Below are positions 1 through 6,342 of a stretch of 10,853 nucleotides of DNA, piece by piece; the first letter of the stretch is position 1; every line of letters begins with the position of its first letter. The stretch spans positions 1-10,853 of the forward strand of contig JAEZMC010000246.1 in NCBI GenBank assembly GCA_023435805.1, written 5' to 3'. The stretch comes from Bacillota bacterium. Lineage in GTDB: Bacteria; Bacillota; Clostridia; Acetivibrionales; DTU013. A model generated the notes under the pieces. That model did not search any database and was not told the DNA's origin. It saw only the letters and a program-made list of their open reading frames with translations. A program made the position numbers and the translations under genes.

Positions 1-722
1 ATGAATTGAAGGAGTACCTGGCCGGAATCGTACCGGATGAGGACAGTCAACGCACATTGGTGCGTGATTTGCTCAAACCCAATGATTTTGTGGTGCTGGT
101 GGTGCCCATAGACAGCGCGGCACCAAAGGGCAGACTGATACTGCCCCAGCAGCAGGTGATCAGAGATGTTCTCGAAAGCGGTGCCATTTCCATTGTGACA
201 AGGGAAACCGAACTGAAGCAGACACTGGAGAAGCTTGGGACAAAACCCAGACTGGTCATTACCGATTCTCAGGCCTTTGAGAAAGTGTCTGCGGAAACGC
301 CCAGGGATATACCGCTCACATCCTTTTCCATCCTTTTCGCCAGATATAAAGGCGACCTGGAGGAACTGATCAAGGGAGCACGTGCCATAGACTCGCTGAA
401 GGAAGGCGACAGGGTGCTGATTTCCGAGGGATGTACCCACCACAGGCAGTGCGACGACATCGGCACGGTCAAGCTGCCCCGCTGGATCGGCAAATACACC
501 GGAAAGCAGCTGGCATTTGATTTTTCAAGCGGCAACCATTTCCCGGACAATCTGAACGAATACAATCTTGTTGTCCACTGCGGCGCATGCATGCTGAACC
601 GCCGCGAAATGAACCACCGCATACGCACTGCGTCCGCGAAGGCAGTTCCTATTGTAAACTACGGCGTATTGATCGCCTACATGCAGGGAATTTTGGATAG
701 GACCACAGAGCCCTTCCGATAG
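1..722 (+). CDS. hydF: [FeFe] hydrogenase H-cluster maturation GTPase HydF, C-terminal part (5' end outside window)
   Basis: HydF is the scaffold on which the di-iron subcluster of [FeFe] hydrogenase is assembled, together with HydE and HydG, before delivery to the hydrogenase in the cytoplasm. The frame is open to the left edge, so about 239 codons are visible of a protein usually near 400. The N-terminal GTPase domain is missing from view; the dimerisation and cluster-binding domains remain. The diagnostic signature is the [4Fe-4S] ligand set C-x-H (Cys codon at 432-434, CTHHRQCDD context) followed about 45 residues later by HCGAC (His at 576-578, Cys at 579-581 and 588-590). This matches the family pattern CxH...HCxxC, and all ligands are intact. 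TTG at position 6 is an internal codon, not a start. The gene ends with TAG and converges on the next gene 24 bp away; no clear terminator lies between them. hydE, hydG and hydA are not in the window. Confidence 0.95.
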   Translation, partial: ELKEYLAGIVPDEDSQRTLVRDLLKPNDFVVLVVPIDSAAPKGRLILPQQQVIRDVLESGAISIVTRETELKQTLEKLGTKPRLVITDSQAFEKVSAETPRDIPLTSFSILFARYKGDLEELIKGARAIDSLKEGDRVLISEGCTHHRQCDDIGTVKLPRWIGKYTGKQLAFDFSSGNHFPDNLNEYNLVVHCGACMLNRREMNHRIRTASAKAVPIVNYGVLIAYMQGILDRTTEPFR

Positions 723-746
723 AAGCTTCATGGTGAATGCGGCGTA

Positions 747-1172
747 TCATTTATTGATCAGTATTAATCCGATGATGCAGAAAGCGGCGCCGAAAACCTT
801 GTTTAATTCAAAGCCCTCATGATAAAAAAATATGCCTACAGGGATCAGCATAAGAGCCAGAAAAATGTTGGCCACCAGCGATCCGACACTGATGTTCCAG
901 CCGGCACGGTACGCCATCAGATAGCCGAATTCCAGGCCGATGATGGAAAATCCCAGTGCCAGGCTGGTCCAATTCAATTCCTTGAAGGATTGAAAAAAGC
1001 TTTTATCGCTTTTGTAGAAAAAAGAAAGAACAAATGTCAGAATAGCGGCAGTTATATAGGTGACCAGCAGCGCTGCAAAGGGGTTTGCTTTTTGCGGCGT
1101 GGATTTCTGACAGATATTATAAAGTACGTTTGAAGCTACAATTATGACAATGGACAAAACATACATGAACAT
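747..1172 (-). CDS. Small EamA/DMT-superfamily membrane protein (putative transporter)
   Basis: A 141-residue, very hydrophobic protein with four predicted transmembrane helices (about residues 3-20, 32-52, 70-90 with the GLEFGYLMAYRAGW stretch, and 98-139). Its end, with a conserved Gly just before the last helix (GAAFCIIGLILINK), is typical of EamA-like proteins of the drug/metabolite transporter superfamily. It is half the length of the usual ten-helix EamA transporters and so resembles the four-helix members that work as dimers. The substrate cannot be told. The start is ATG at 1172-1170, with a GGAG 14 bases upstream, which is long spacing; a second ATG two codons later is even farther away. 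It is divergent from the acetate-type transporter and has its own promoter. Family assignment is fairly secure, function is not. Confidence 0.75.
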   Translation of the reverse strand: MFMYVLSIVIIVASNVLYNICQKSTPQKANPFAALLVTYITAAILTFVLSFFYKSDKSFFQSFKELNWTSLALGFSIIGLEFGYLMAYRAGWNISVGSLVANIFLALMLIPVGIFFYHEGFELNKVFGAAFCIIGLILINK

Positions 1173-1215
1173 TGCGTTTTCATCATCTCCGTAACATCAA
1201 AAAAATAATGAATCC

Positions 1216-1244
1216 ATCATATCAATCCCATATAACCATATCAA
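1216..1244 (-). promoter_or_regulatory. Sigma-A-type promoter for the EamA-like gene
   Basis: Read on the minus strand, the -35 box TTGATA (1244-1239) and the -10 box TATGAT (1221-1216) are separated by exactly 17 bases. Each box is one mismatch from consensus. The predicted transcription start near 1209 gives a leader of about 37 nt. Confidence 0.6.
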
Positions 1245-1263
1245 GTGAAATTTTTCGGTTCTA

Positions 1264-1292
1264 TTGACAGGTGTACATAAACCAACTACAAT
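1264..1292 (+). promoter_or_regulatory. Sigma-A-type promoter for the acetate-type transporter
   Basis: A perfect -35 box TTGACA (1264-1269), a 17-bp spacer and a -10 box TACAAT (1287-1292). The spacer holds the 6-bp palindrome TGTACA (1272-1277). The -35 box lies only 19 bp from the -35 box of the divergent promoter, so both could be governed by one bound regulator. Confidence 0.7.
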
Positions 1293-1339
1293 GATTTAGT
1301 TCGAGTAAAGCAAGAACCAATCTTATATTACGTCTTTTC

Positions 1340-1345
1340 AGGAGG
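1340..1345 (+). promoter_or_regulatory. Ribosome binding site that fixes a TTG start
   Basis: A full AGGAGG lies 6 bases before the TTG codon at 1352. No ATG or GTG in the same frame has comparable spacing, so TTG is the best start for the transporter. Confidence 0.75.
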
Positions 1346-1351
1346 TCAAAT

Positions 1352-1966
1352 TTGGACGGTCAAATTCAAAAAGTGAAGGTAGTCTGTGCAGACCCTTCAG
1401 CACTGGGACTCTTCGGGCTTGCAATCGTGACGCTGGTGGCATCGTCGCAGAAGCTCGGCATGACCGAAGGATTATCATTTGTATTACCGTGGGCAATTTT
1501 TTTGGGTGCTTTTGCACAGTTATATGCAAGCTATATCGATTCAAAGCATAACAATACCTTTGGTATGACAGCCTTTGCGGCTTACGGCTTCTTCTGGCTG
1601 GGAGTTGCGTCGAGTTGGATGATAAAACTGGGCGTATTCGGGGAAAACCTCAGCCACTCCGTGGACGGAGTGCAGCTTGGCTTTGCGTTCGCCGGATATC
1701 TGATATTTACGGTGTTTATGACGTTTGGTGCCATGGAAACCAACAAAGTACTATTTGTTATTTTCCTGCTGATTGACTTCCTATTTGTCGGACTCAGCCT
1801 GAATTCCTTCGGGATATTGCCCGAGCTCTCGCACATGCTGGCAGCCGTTTCAGAGTTCGCCATTGCACTGGTTTCATTCTATGGCTCGGCAGCGGCCGTG
1901 TTGAATACGCATTTCGGCAGGACATTTTTGCCCGTAGGAAAGCCTTTTGGGATATTTAAAAAGTAA
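1352..1966 (+). CDS. Acetate uptake transporter, GPR1/FUN34/YaaH (SatP) family
   Basis: A 204-residue inner-membrane protein with six hydrophobic helices, the normal length for the family that moves acetate and succinate with protons. Near the N-terminus the motif DPSALGL (residues 14-20) corresponds to the family signature NPAPLGL, with Asp for Asn and Ser-Ala for Ala-Pro. Further marks are FGMTAFAAYGFFW (about residues 70-82) and GSAAAVLN close to the C-terminus. Translation starts at TTG with a perfect AGGAGG upstream. The gene has its own strong promoter and stands alone, with 122 bp before the next gene. In a hydrogen-producing fermenter such a protein could take up or release acetate; direction and preferred substrate cannot be read from the sequence. 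The altered signature is worth noting because that motif lines the substrate path in characterised members. Confidence 0.88.
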   Translation: MDGQIQKVKVVCADPSALGLFGLAIVTLVASSQKLGMTEGLSFVLPWAIFLGAFAQLYASYIDSKHNNTFGMTAFAAYGFFWLGVASSWMIKLGVFGENLSHSVDGVQLGFAFAGYLIFTVFMTFGAMETNKVLFVIFLLIDFLFVGLSLNSFGILPELSHMLAAVSEFAIALVSFYGSAAAVLNTHFGRTFLPVGKPFGIFKK

Positions 1967-2012
1967 CCGGTCTGAGATTCCTGATTTAGCCAAATGACGC
2001 GGACAACCTTGC

Positions 2013-2041
2013 TTTACAAAAATCCATGACTATGATATCAT
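2013..2041 (+). promoter_or_regulatory. Promoter of the GntR/FCD regulator, with a palindrome on the -10 box
   Basis: -35 box TTTACA (2013-2018), 17-bp spacer, -10 box TATCAT (2036-2041), each one base off consensus. The -10 box lies within the perfect 10-bp palindrome ATGATATCAT (2032-2041), a possible self-regulatory operator. The leader would be about 40 nt. Confidence 0.6.
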
Positions 2042-2088
2042 TACACCGTCAACTGTCAAACAAAGAATAAAATATTGGAGGGTTTCTC

Positions 2089-2805
2089 ATGAAAATTGTA
2101 AAAACCCGTCTAGCTGATCAAGTAGCTGAAAAAATTCAAGAAATGATAGCAAAGGGCATATACAAGGCAGGAGACAAGCTTCCGGTAGAGAAACAGCTTG
2201 CGGAGATGTTTTCAGTAAGCCGTATTACGGTACGGGAAGCATGTGTCAAATTGAAAATCATGGGAATTGTTGATATACGCCAGGGGGAAGGTACCTTTGT
2301 AAGGGCGGTCACACCGGAATCATTTATGAAGCCGCTGCTTCCCATGCTGATTTTGGATCAATCCCAGTCAGATCCGCTCGAAAATCTGTACAATATTTAC
2401 GATGCACGGTGTGTCATTGAAATGAAGACCGCAGAACTAGCGGCAAAAAATGCAACAGAAAAGGATTTGGATGCCCTTGGAAGCATTCTTTCGCAGCTTG
2501 AGGAGAACATTAAAAACAAGGATTTTACAAGCTACGACAAAAATGATTTTCTATTTCACCTTCAAATAGCCAAGTGTAGCAAAAATCCTATTTTATATAC
2601 CATACTGGAGTTGATACAGGATTTGCTGCGCTATTCCATTGAAGCGGTCAGTGATGCTCCGGATGCCAAGGACAATTCCATGCGGTATCACAGAGACCTG
2701 TTTCAATTGATCCAAAACCGGGAAATTCATGCGGCCGGCCGCTGCATGTTTGAGCACCTGTCACTTGGAGCCAATTATGTAAAATCTCTCATGCAAAACA
2801 AATAG
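2089..2805 (+). CDS. GntR-family transcriptional regulator, FadR/FCD subfamily
   Basis: A 238-residue cytoplasmic DNA-binding regulator. Residues 1-72 form the GntR winged helix: LPVEKQLAEMFSVSRITVRE (31-50) holds the recognition helix and GEGTFV (66-71) the wing. Residues about 95-235 form the all-helical FCD ligand domain. Its hallmarks are present: the D..R..IE pattern at 105-111, DFLFH (153-157), His201 and His223. Asp153, His157, His201 and His223 match by pattern the Asp/His metal pocket that many FCD proteins use to bind carboxylate or sugar-acid effectors. ATG is preceded by GGAGGG (2077-2082) at 6-base spacing. The gene lies directly upstream of the ABC-transporter operon on the same strand, so it most likely controls that operon and perhaps itself. 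The effector is unknown; the intact pocket argues for an anionic metabolite. Confidence 0.9.
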   Translation: MKIVKTRLADQVAEKIQEMIAKGIYKAGDKLPVEKQLAEMFSVSRITVREACVKLKIMGIVDIRQGEGTFVRAVTPESFMKPLLPMLILDQSQSDPLENLYNIYDARCVIEMKTAELAAKNATEKDLDALGSILSQLEENIKNKDFTSYDKNDFLFHLQIAKCSKNPILYTILELIQDLLRYSIEAVSDAPDAKDNSMRYHRDLFQLIQNREIHAAGRCMFEHLSLGANYVKSLMQNK

Positions 2806-2931
2806 TCCACTAAAGAGACAGAACAACCTTTATTCTTTATTCCTTCCTATCCATACTGACGCACTATATTTACCGAGGGTCATGTCTATGTTGTGCAAAC
2901 TTATTTTGTGTTTAACCTTAAAATTATGCAA

Positions 2932-2941
2932 AAATCGATTT
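2932..2941. promoter_or_regulatory. Possible operator: 10-bp palindrome upstream of the transporter promoter
   Basis: AAATCGATTT is a perfect palindrome ending 10 bp before the -35 box of the transporter operon. The position suits an activator or repressor site. It does not resemble the palindrome in the regulator's own promoter, so which protein binds, if any, is open. Confidence 0.25.
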
Positions 2942-2951
2942 GAATAGTCCA

Positions 2952-2980
2952 AAGACAAAGAAATCCCGTCCTCCTATAAT
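2952..2980 (+). promoter_or_regulatory. Promoter of the sugar ABC transporter operon
   Basis: A consensus -10 box TATAAT (2975-2980) lies 17 bp after a weak -35 box AAGACA (2952-2957; GACA matches). A good -10 with a poor -35 is what one expects of a regulated promoter. The predicted start near 2987 gives a leader of about 96 nt that contains two hairpins. Confidence 0.6.
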
Positions 2981-3000
2981 AATGTTTAGTGAATATCAAC

Positions 3001-3029
3001 AAAAAGCTGCCGAAAAACGGACGCTTTTT
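3001..3029 (+). repeat. Leader hairpin 1 (interrupted stem ending in a T run)
   Basis: AAAAAGC (3001-3007) pairs with GCTTTTT (3023-3029), and CCG (3010-3012) pairs with CGG (3018-3020) around an A5 loop. Two mismatched base pairs lie between the two parts. The GC content is too low for a confident terminator, but the right arm is a T run, so weak attenuation is conceivable. Confidence 0.35.
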
Positions 3030-3050
3030 ACATCAGTTTGCACTGATGTA
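3029..3050. repeat. Leader hairpin 2 / inverted repeat ahead of the binding-protein gene
   Basis: TACATCAGT (3029-3037) and ACTGATGTA (3042-3050) form a perfect 9-bp inverted repeat around the loop TTGC. It lies inside the transcribed leader, 18 bases before the AGGAGGA ribosome binding site at 3069-3075. It could act as RNA (mRNA protection) or as DNA (operator downstream of the promoter). It is not followed by T residues, so it is not a terminator. Confidence 0.5.
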
Positions 3051-3082
3051 TAAATAAAAAAATATTATAGGAGGAACAACAC

Positions 3083-4453
3083 ATGAAAAACAAGAGAGTA
3101 ATTGCGCTGCTGTTGTGTTTGATACTGGTTGCATCCACGATGATGGCATGCTCCGGCGGCAATAACGACAGTGGCTCCAGCTCTGCTACTACTGCCGATC
3201 CGGCAGGAACGGGCACTGCTGCAGAAACAACTGCAAATGAGAAGCCCTATGCGGGACAGACTATCCGTTTCGTAACGGCAAACCAACCCTGTGTTGAAAA
3301 CACTTTGCAGAAGTCCTTGGATGAATTTAAAGAAAAAACCGGTATTAATGTAAACATGGAAATCATGGGAACAGATCAGTTCACCAACAAAGTTACGGTT
3401 GAGCTTTCAGCTAAATCGAATACGCTGGACCTGATCTTCCTTCGTCCGCTGAATGACCTGAAACAGTTCGTTCAGAACGAATGGCTTACGGATTTGACCG
3501 GCTACTTTGAAAACGATGAAGACTTTGATTTAGATGATTTCTTTAAAGGTGCTATAGACAGCTGCAGCTATGAAGGTAAGCTGTATGGAATCCCGTTTGT
3601 TGCGGAAAGCCAGTTGGTTTATTACCGTAAAGACATTTTTGAAGAAAAAGGTATTACATTCCCGAAGACCTTGGATGAATTTATGGAAGTGGCCAAGCAG
3701 CTGACTGATAAACAAAATGGCTTCTATGGTGTTGTAGGGCGTGGTAAATCCAATGCCTGCATAACTCAGTTCTCAACCTTCCTCCGCGCATTCGGCGGCG
3801 ACTTCAATACGTCTACTGAGAGCCTGATGAACACGCCTGAAGCTGTGGAAGCAATCAATTACTATGGCAAACTGCTTTATGAATATGGACCTCCCGGTGT
3901 TATCAATATGAGCTGGACGGAAGCTGCCGCATTGTTTGCACAGGGTAAAGCTGCCATGTTCTTTGATGCCGACGCTATTTACAGTAACGTTGTAGGTGCT
4001 GAAAATACCGTGCTTAAGCCTGAACAGATCGGTTATGCCGTGATGCCGGCAGGCTCTGCAGGCTCCACTCCGTTCTACTCAGTAGCAGCCGGTATGGCAA
4101 TTCCCTCCTTCAGCGAAAAGAAGGATGCAACTGCTGAATTTATACGCTGGGCTTTGTCCAAGGAAATGGACATACAGATGATGATCAATGACAAGAATCC
4201 GGGCTGCCGTCAATCCAGTTGGAATAATGCAGAAGCTACCGCTTCCTGGCCGGCTGACCTGCTGCAGGTTATGGTTGATTCCCGTGAAGTAGCCGTTGCC
4301 GGTGACCGTCCTAACGTTATCAATGTTGTGGAAGCACGTGATATCCTCAGCCTTCCCATCCTGGCCGCATTACAGGGACAGGATACTTCAGAGGCTATTA
4401 CCAAGGCACATAACGAGTTCCAGGCTTTGATCGATAAAGAAAACAAGAAATAA
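3083..4453 (+). CDS. Sugar ABC transporter substrate-binding lipoprotein (CUT1, SBP family 1)
   Basis: A 456-residue extracellular binding protein that captures a sugar or oligosaccharide for the permeases encoded downstream. The N-terminus is a lipoprotein signal: basic start, hydrophobic core (residues 6-19), then MMAC with the lipid-accepting Cys at 23. The lipobox has Met at -3, a tolerated variant. A Ser/Thr/Gly-rich linker (24-50) leads to the mature two-lobe fold, which starts near QTIRFV and contains the usual family-1 elements: YGIPFVAESQLVYYRKDIF (about 169-187), the hinge region around FAQGKAAMFFDADA, and the C-terminal AAGMAIPSFSEKKDATAEFI. Family length is normal. ATG follows AGGAGGA at 3069-3075. 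It is the first gene of the operon, with a hairpin behind it that probably raises its level above the permeases. The ligand cannot be named; an oligosaccharide or glycoside is usual for CUT1. Confidence 0.93.
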   Translation: MKNKRVIALLLCLILVASTMMACSGGNNDSGSSSATTADPAGTGTAAETTANEKPYAGQTIRFVTANQPCVENTLQKSLDEFKEKTGINVNMEIMGTDQFTNKVTVELSAKSNTLDLIFLRPLNDLKQFVQNEWLTDLTGYFENDEDFDLDDFFKGAIDSCSYEGKLYGIPFVAESQLVYYRKDIFEEKGITFPKTLDEFMEVAKQLTDKQNGFYGVVGRGKSNACITQFSTFLRAFGGDFNTSTESLMNTPEAVEAINYYGKLLYEYGPPGVINMSWTEAAALFAQGKAAMFFDADAIYSNVVGAENTVLKPEQIGYAVMPAGSAGSTPFYSVAAGMAIPSFSEKKDATAEFIRWALSKEMDIQMMINDKNPGCRQSSWNNAEATASWPADLLQVMVDSREVAVAGDRPNVINVVEARDILSLPILAALQGQDTSEAITKAHNEFQALIDKENKK

Positions 4454-4498
4454 TGGAGTCGGGTTAGGTGAATATAACCATAAATGTGTAATAACCGG

Positions 4499-4528
4499 GT
4501 GCGGGGGGAGTTATCGCTCTCTCCGCAC
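4499..4528 (+). terminator. Strong intercistronic hairpin between binding protein and permeases
   Basis: A 12-bp GC-rich stem, 4499-4510 with 4517-4528, including two G-T wobbles, around the loop TTATCG. It is followed only by ACTTTAGG-like sequence, so the U tract is short. It is best read as a partial terminator or an mRNA-stabilising 3' barrier, which lets the binding protein be made in excess of the membrane subunits. It lies 46 bp after the lipoprotein stop and 44 bp before the permease start. Confidence 0.65.
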
Positions 4529-4572
4529 TTTAGGTTAAAATTATCTGGAACTTCTAGTTAGGGGTGTTTTAA

Positions 4573-5454
4573 ATGATACAAAACAAGATAGATAAACATA
4601 TTAAAACCATTTTTATGGCACCGATCATGCTCTTCATTGTTCTGATGGTTGTTTTCCCTCTGTGTTATACCGTGTATCTTAGTTTCACGGAATGGAGCAT
4701 GGGTGTTACGGCACCTGAATTCATCGGACTGAAAAATTATATAGAATTATTAAATGACGAGCGCTTTCTGAATTCGATCTGGCGTACACTGTATATCGCC
4801 TTCGGATCAGTCATTATAGAAGTAATTCTCGGAACAGCCATAGCACTGTTTTTGAACCGTGAATACCGCGGGAAAGACCTTTCCAAAACACTATTCCTGC
4901 TGCCGATGGTTGCTACTCCTGTCGCTGTTGGTATGGTATGGCTGCTCATCTATGAGCCGACTATCGGTGTGGCCAACTTCCTGCTGACTAAAATCGGCCT
5001 TGACCCGGTTATGTGGCTTATAAAGCCGACAACCGTTTTAAATTCACTTATCATTATCGAGGTTTGGGAATGGACGCCCATGATCATGCTAATCGTATTG
5101 GCCGGTCTGGCGGGCTTGCCCTCCGATCCGTATGAAGCGGCAGTAGTGGATGGCGCTAATAAATTGCAGATTTTTACGAAAGTAACGCTGCCACTGCTCA
5201 CCAACACTATTATTATTGCAGCATTGCTTAGATTGATTGACGCGTTGAAAACCTTTGACATTATCTATGCGACTACCCAGGGAGGCCCTGCAAACGCATC
5301 GGAAACGTTGAACATTATGGCTTATACTACATCCTTCAGTTATTTCAAGATGGGGAAGGGCTCTGCGCTGATCATACTGTTTCTAGGTATTATTGGAATA
5401 TGCAGTGGATTTATGATCTGGATTCGGAAAAAGGCAGGTGCTGTCAATGAATGA
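4573..5454 (+). CDS. Sugar ABC transporter permease 1 (MalF-like, CUT1)
   Basis: A 293-residue inner-membrane subunit with six predicted helices, the first at residues 12-36 (PIMLFIVLMVVFPLCYTVYL). The cytoplasmic EAA loop that docks the ATPase is clear: YEAAVVDGANKLQIFTKVTLP (187-207) with the conserved EAA...G...F..v.LP pattern. TTQGGPANASETL (about 234-246) is another typical stretch of this permease type. Translation starts at ATG with AGGGG 8 bases upstream. The stop overlaps the start of permease 2, so the two are translationally coupled and should form the heterodimeric channel. The operon has no ATPase gene; in Bacillota a shared MsmX-type ATPase encoded elsewhere commonly serves several CUT1 systems. 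Confidence 0.93.
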   Translation: MIQNKIDKHIKTIFMAPIMLFIVLMVVFPLCYTVYLSFTEWSMGVTAPEFIGLKNYIELLNDERFLNSIWRTLYIAFGSVIIEVILGTAIALFLNREYRGKDLSKTLFLLPMVATPVAVGMVWLLIYEPTIGVANFLLTKIGLDPVMWLIKPTTVLNSLIIIEVWEWTPMIMLIVLAGLAGLPSDPYEAAVVDGANKLQIFTKVTLPLLTNTIIIAALLRLIDALKTFDIIYATTQGGPANASETLNIMAYTTSFSYFKMGKGSALIILFLGIIGICSGFMIWIRKKAGAVNE

Positions 5455-6328
5455 TATCAACTTAACAAATACCAATCAGGATATTAGAAAAATGAAGAAA
5501 AAAAATCGCAAATTAATGAGCCAGAAAATAGGCAGAATTTTCTTCTACCTGGCAATTGGTGTAATACTTTTTGTTACCTGTTTTCCATTCATATGGATGA
5601 TATTGGCCTCCTTCAAAACCAGTTTTCAGGTAATGGACCCCACTCAGCTTTTCATATTCAAGCCGTATTACGCGAACTACGGCGTTGTTTTTGAACGTTA
5701 TGACTTTTTCAAGCCGATCCTGAACAGTTTGATTATTGCCGTTGGCTCTACAGGCCTGGGCTTGCTGATTGGACTTCCCGCCTCCTACAGCATAGCGCGT
5801 AACCGGATGCACAAGTTCAGTCTGATCATTCTTGTAGTACGTTTTTTCCCAGGCATTGCATTTTTACTTCCGTGGTACATCATCTTTATGAAAATCGGTA
5901 TTTCCGATACGCATATTGCGCTTATACTAAGCCATTTGCTGATAAACCTGCCTTTCATTGTATGGGTTATGATACCGTATTTTGAATCGCTGCCGCGGGA
6001 ACTGGATGAAGCGGGAAAAGTAGACGGATGCTATACCCTGCAGGTGTTCACAAGGATTCTTCTACCCCTGACAGGACCGGGTGTCATAACGACCTCCTTG
6101 CTGGCCATTATTTTCTCATGGAACAACTTCGTGTTCTCGCTGGTTCTGGCCGGTGGCAAAACAAAAACACTGTCGCTTGCACTGTTCAGCTTTATCACAT
6201 ACGCATCCATCGACTGGGGTGCCCTCATGGCAGCTGCTGTTATCATTACACTGCCGATTCTGGTGCTTTCACTGGTTACACAGCGCTACATTATACAGGG
6301 ACTCACCGCAGGAGCTGTAAAGGGGTAA
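5447..6328 (+). CDS. Sugar ABC transporter permease 2 (MalG-like, CUT1)
   Basis: A 293-residue partner of the preceding permease. After a basic, Asn/Lys-rich N-terminal tail (to about residue 30) come six helices. The EAA loop is at about residues 187-207 (DEAGKVDGCYTLQVFTRILLP, Ala-Gly instead of Ala-Ala), and the protein ends in QGLTAGAVKG, the conserved C-terminus of MalG-like permeases. I chose ATG at 5447 because AGGTG (5436-5440) lies 6 bases before it. A GTG three codons earlier at 5438 is possible but overlaps that ribosome binding site. The start lies 8 bp inside the end of permease 1, which indicates coupled translation. The next gene follows after 14 bp. Confidence 0.92.
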   Translation: MNDINLTNTNQDIRKMKKKNRKLMSQKIGRIFFYLAIGVILFVTCFPFIWMILASFKTSFQVMDPTQLFIFKPYYANYGVVFERYDFFKPILNSLIIAVGSTGLGLLIGLPASYSIARNRMHKFSLIILVVRFFPGIAFLLPWYIIFMKIGISDTHIALILSHLLINLPFIVWVMIPYFESLPRELDEAGKVDGCYTLQVFTRILLPLTGPGVITTSLLAIIFSWNNFVFSLVLAGGKTKTLSLALFSFITYASIDWGALMAAAVIITLPILVLSLVTQRYIIQGLTAGAVKG

Positions 6329-6342
6329 TGGGGAGATGCTGA

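Noticed and set aside
722..729. GAAGCTTC palindrome after hydF as a terminator
   Set aside because: It has no loop and no T run; it is simply a HindIII-type palindrome.
819..1133. 104-codon plus-strand frame opposite the EamA-like gene
   Set aside because: It is a shadow of the membrane-protein gene, with no family resemblance and no ribosome binding site.
1169..1183. cre-like site on the minus strand (ATGAAAACGCAATGT) at the start of the EamA-like gene
   Set aside because: It matches a loose consensus with one mismatch but fails the palindromic right half; one such match is expected by chance.
5438..5446. GTG at 5438 as start of permease 2
   Set aside because: The AGGTG that would serve as ribosome binding site overlaps this codon and fits ATG 5447 at 6-base spacing.
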